The notes beneath the pieces are model-generated. The model ran no database searches. It was not told where the DNA came from and was given only the letters and a program-made list of their open reading frames with translations. The position numbers and the translations under genes were made by a program. 64,000 nucleotides of DNA. It comes from an uncultured Pseudomonadota bacterium. GTDB taxonomy: Bacteria > Pseudomonadota > Gammaproteobacteria > Steroidobacterales > Steroidobacteraceae. Positions within the stretch are counted from its first letter, which is position 1. The number at the start of each line of letters is the position of its first letter. Location: the NCBI GenBank assembly GCA_903885195.1, contig CAISHQ010000087.1, forward strand, positions 1-64,000, read 5' to 3'. Below, piece by piece: positions 63,067 through 64,000 of the stretch.

Positions 63067-64000
63067 ATGGCACGATATTTCAAAAGCGACAATACGGCGC
63101 CCGTCGCACCGCAGATTCTCGATGCGCTGCGCGAGGCCAATACGGGATTTGCGCGGGGCTACGGCGACGACCCCCTGAGCGAGCAACTCGATGCGCGCTT
63201 CAGTACTCTATTCGAGCGTCCGGTCCGGGTTTTCCCCGTGACCACCGGCACCGCAGCCAACGCACTGGCGCTTGCGACCCTGGTGCCGCCTTACGGCGCG
63301 GTGCTGACGCATAGTGAAGGGCATATCGTTCGCGACGAATGCGGAGCGCCCGAGTTCATGTCGGGCGGTGCGCGGCTGATGTTGATCGAGGGCATCGGGG
63401 CCAAGGTGACGGCTGCAGCACTCGGCGGCGTGCTCGATGCGAACCCCACTTCGGTGCACACCGTGCAGCCGCGGGCGCTGTCGATCACCCAGGCCACCGA
63501 GTTGGGCACGGTCTACCGACCCGATGAGTTGGCGGCGCTCTGCACTCTCGCCCACTCGCGCGGCTTGGCCGTACACATGGATGGCGCACGCTTCGCCAAT
63601 GCCGTGGCCTCGCTCGGCTGCTCGCCCGCCGAGGCGACGTGGCGCGCGGGCGTCGATGTGCTGTCATTCGGGGCCACCAAAAATGGCGCCATGGCCGCCG
63701 AAGCGGTCGTATTTTTCAAGCCCGAACTCATCGCGGATTTCGAGTTTCGACGCAAGCGTGCGGCGCACTTGATCTCGAAGATGCGCTACATCTCCGCGCA
63801 ATTGCTGGCGTACATCGAGGACGACTTGTGGCTCACCCTCGCAGCACGTGCCAACCATCTCGCTGCTCGCATTGGTGCGGCCGCAGGAGGCGCCCTGCTG
63901 CATCCGGTGGAAGCGAACGAGATCTTCGTGCGTATCGGCGAGGCGTCAGCCGCGCGGTTGCGTGAGGCTGGCTTCGAGTTTTACGACTGGGGTGCCGCAC
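63067..64000 (+). CDS. Low-specificity threonine aldolase / beta-eliminating lyase, 3' truncated by window end
   Basis: FKSDNTAPVAPQILDALREANTGFARGYGDDPLSEQLD; VHMDGARFANAVASLG; VDVLSFGATKNGAMAAEAVVFF. Confidence 0.9.
   Translation, partial: MARYFKSDNTAPVAPQILDALREANTGFARGYGDDPLSEQLDARFSTLFERPVRVFPVTTGTAANALALATLVPPYGAVLTHSEGHIVRDECGAPEFMSGGARLMLIEGIGAKVTAAALGGVLDANPTSVHTVQPRALSITQATELGTVYRPDELAALCTLAHSRGLAVHMDGARFANAVASLGCSPAEATWRAGVDVLSFGATKNGAMAAEAVVFFKPELIADFEFRRKRAAHLISKMRYISAQLLAYIEDDLWLTLAARANHLAARIGAAAGGALLHPVEANEIFVRIGEASAARLREAGFEFYDWGAA

Overview
High-GC, densely coded bacterial chromosomal segment. Gene content suggests a gammaproteobacterium; this is inferred from gene content only. 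About 63 protein genes and 3 tRNAs are supported. No CRISPR array, IS element, prophage or integrase was recognised. Main blocks: (i) 1-4.2 kb, the 3' end of an FAD-linked oxidase gene, then etfB-etfA, an MFS transporter, an NTF2-like protein and an iron-permease-like protein. (ii) 4.2-19.6 kb, an accessory catabolic region. Its minus-strand chain is UbiD-type decarboxylase, haem-oxygenase-like/PqqC-like protein, SDR, GntR, SUMF1-like, hydantoinase-like amidohydrolase, peroxiredoxin and MDR. Divergent to it are a methyltransferase and ALDH, followed by VOC, nitrilase/amidase, an orphan OppA-type binding protein, an alpha/beta hydrolase and a GST. (iii) 20.3-23.1 kb, a divergent pair of paralogous membrane proteins, a hydrolase and a rhomboid. 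(iv) 23.1-32.6 kb, a complete ccmABCDEFGHI cytochrome c maturation operon continuing into an ATP/ADP-translocase-like transporter and a MATE transporter. (v) 32.7-45.1 kb, the uvrC-pgsA-tRNAGly-tRNACys-tRNALeu neighbourhood known from E. coli, split here by about 9.7 kb of unrelated genes. (vi) 45.1-51.7 kb, udg, icd, aceA and aceB with a divergent XRE/ScfR-like regulator. (vii) 51.7-64 kb, class II DAHP synthase, mazG, NUDIX, purB, mnmA, acnA, HAD, msrPQ, a YgjP-like protease and a truncated threonine aldolase. Most notable: an aconitase with a 77-residue Lys/Ala histone-H1-like tail; a perfect 13-bp hairpin ending 2 nt before the icd start codon; the UbiD/HDO catabolic cluster; the split tRNA cluster; and in-frame tandem repeats in ccmG and ccmI.
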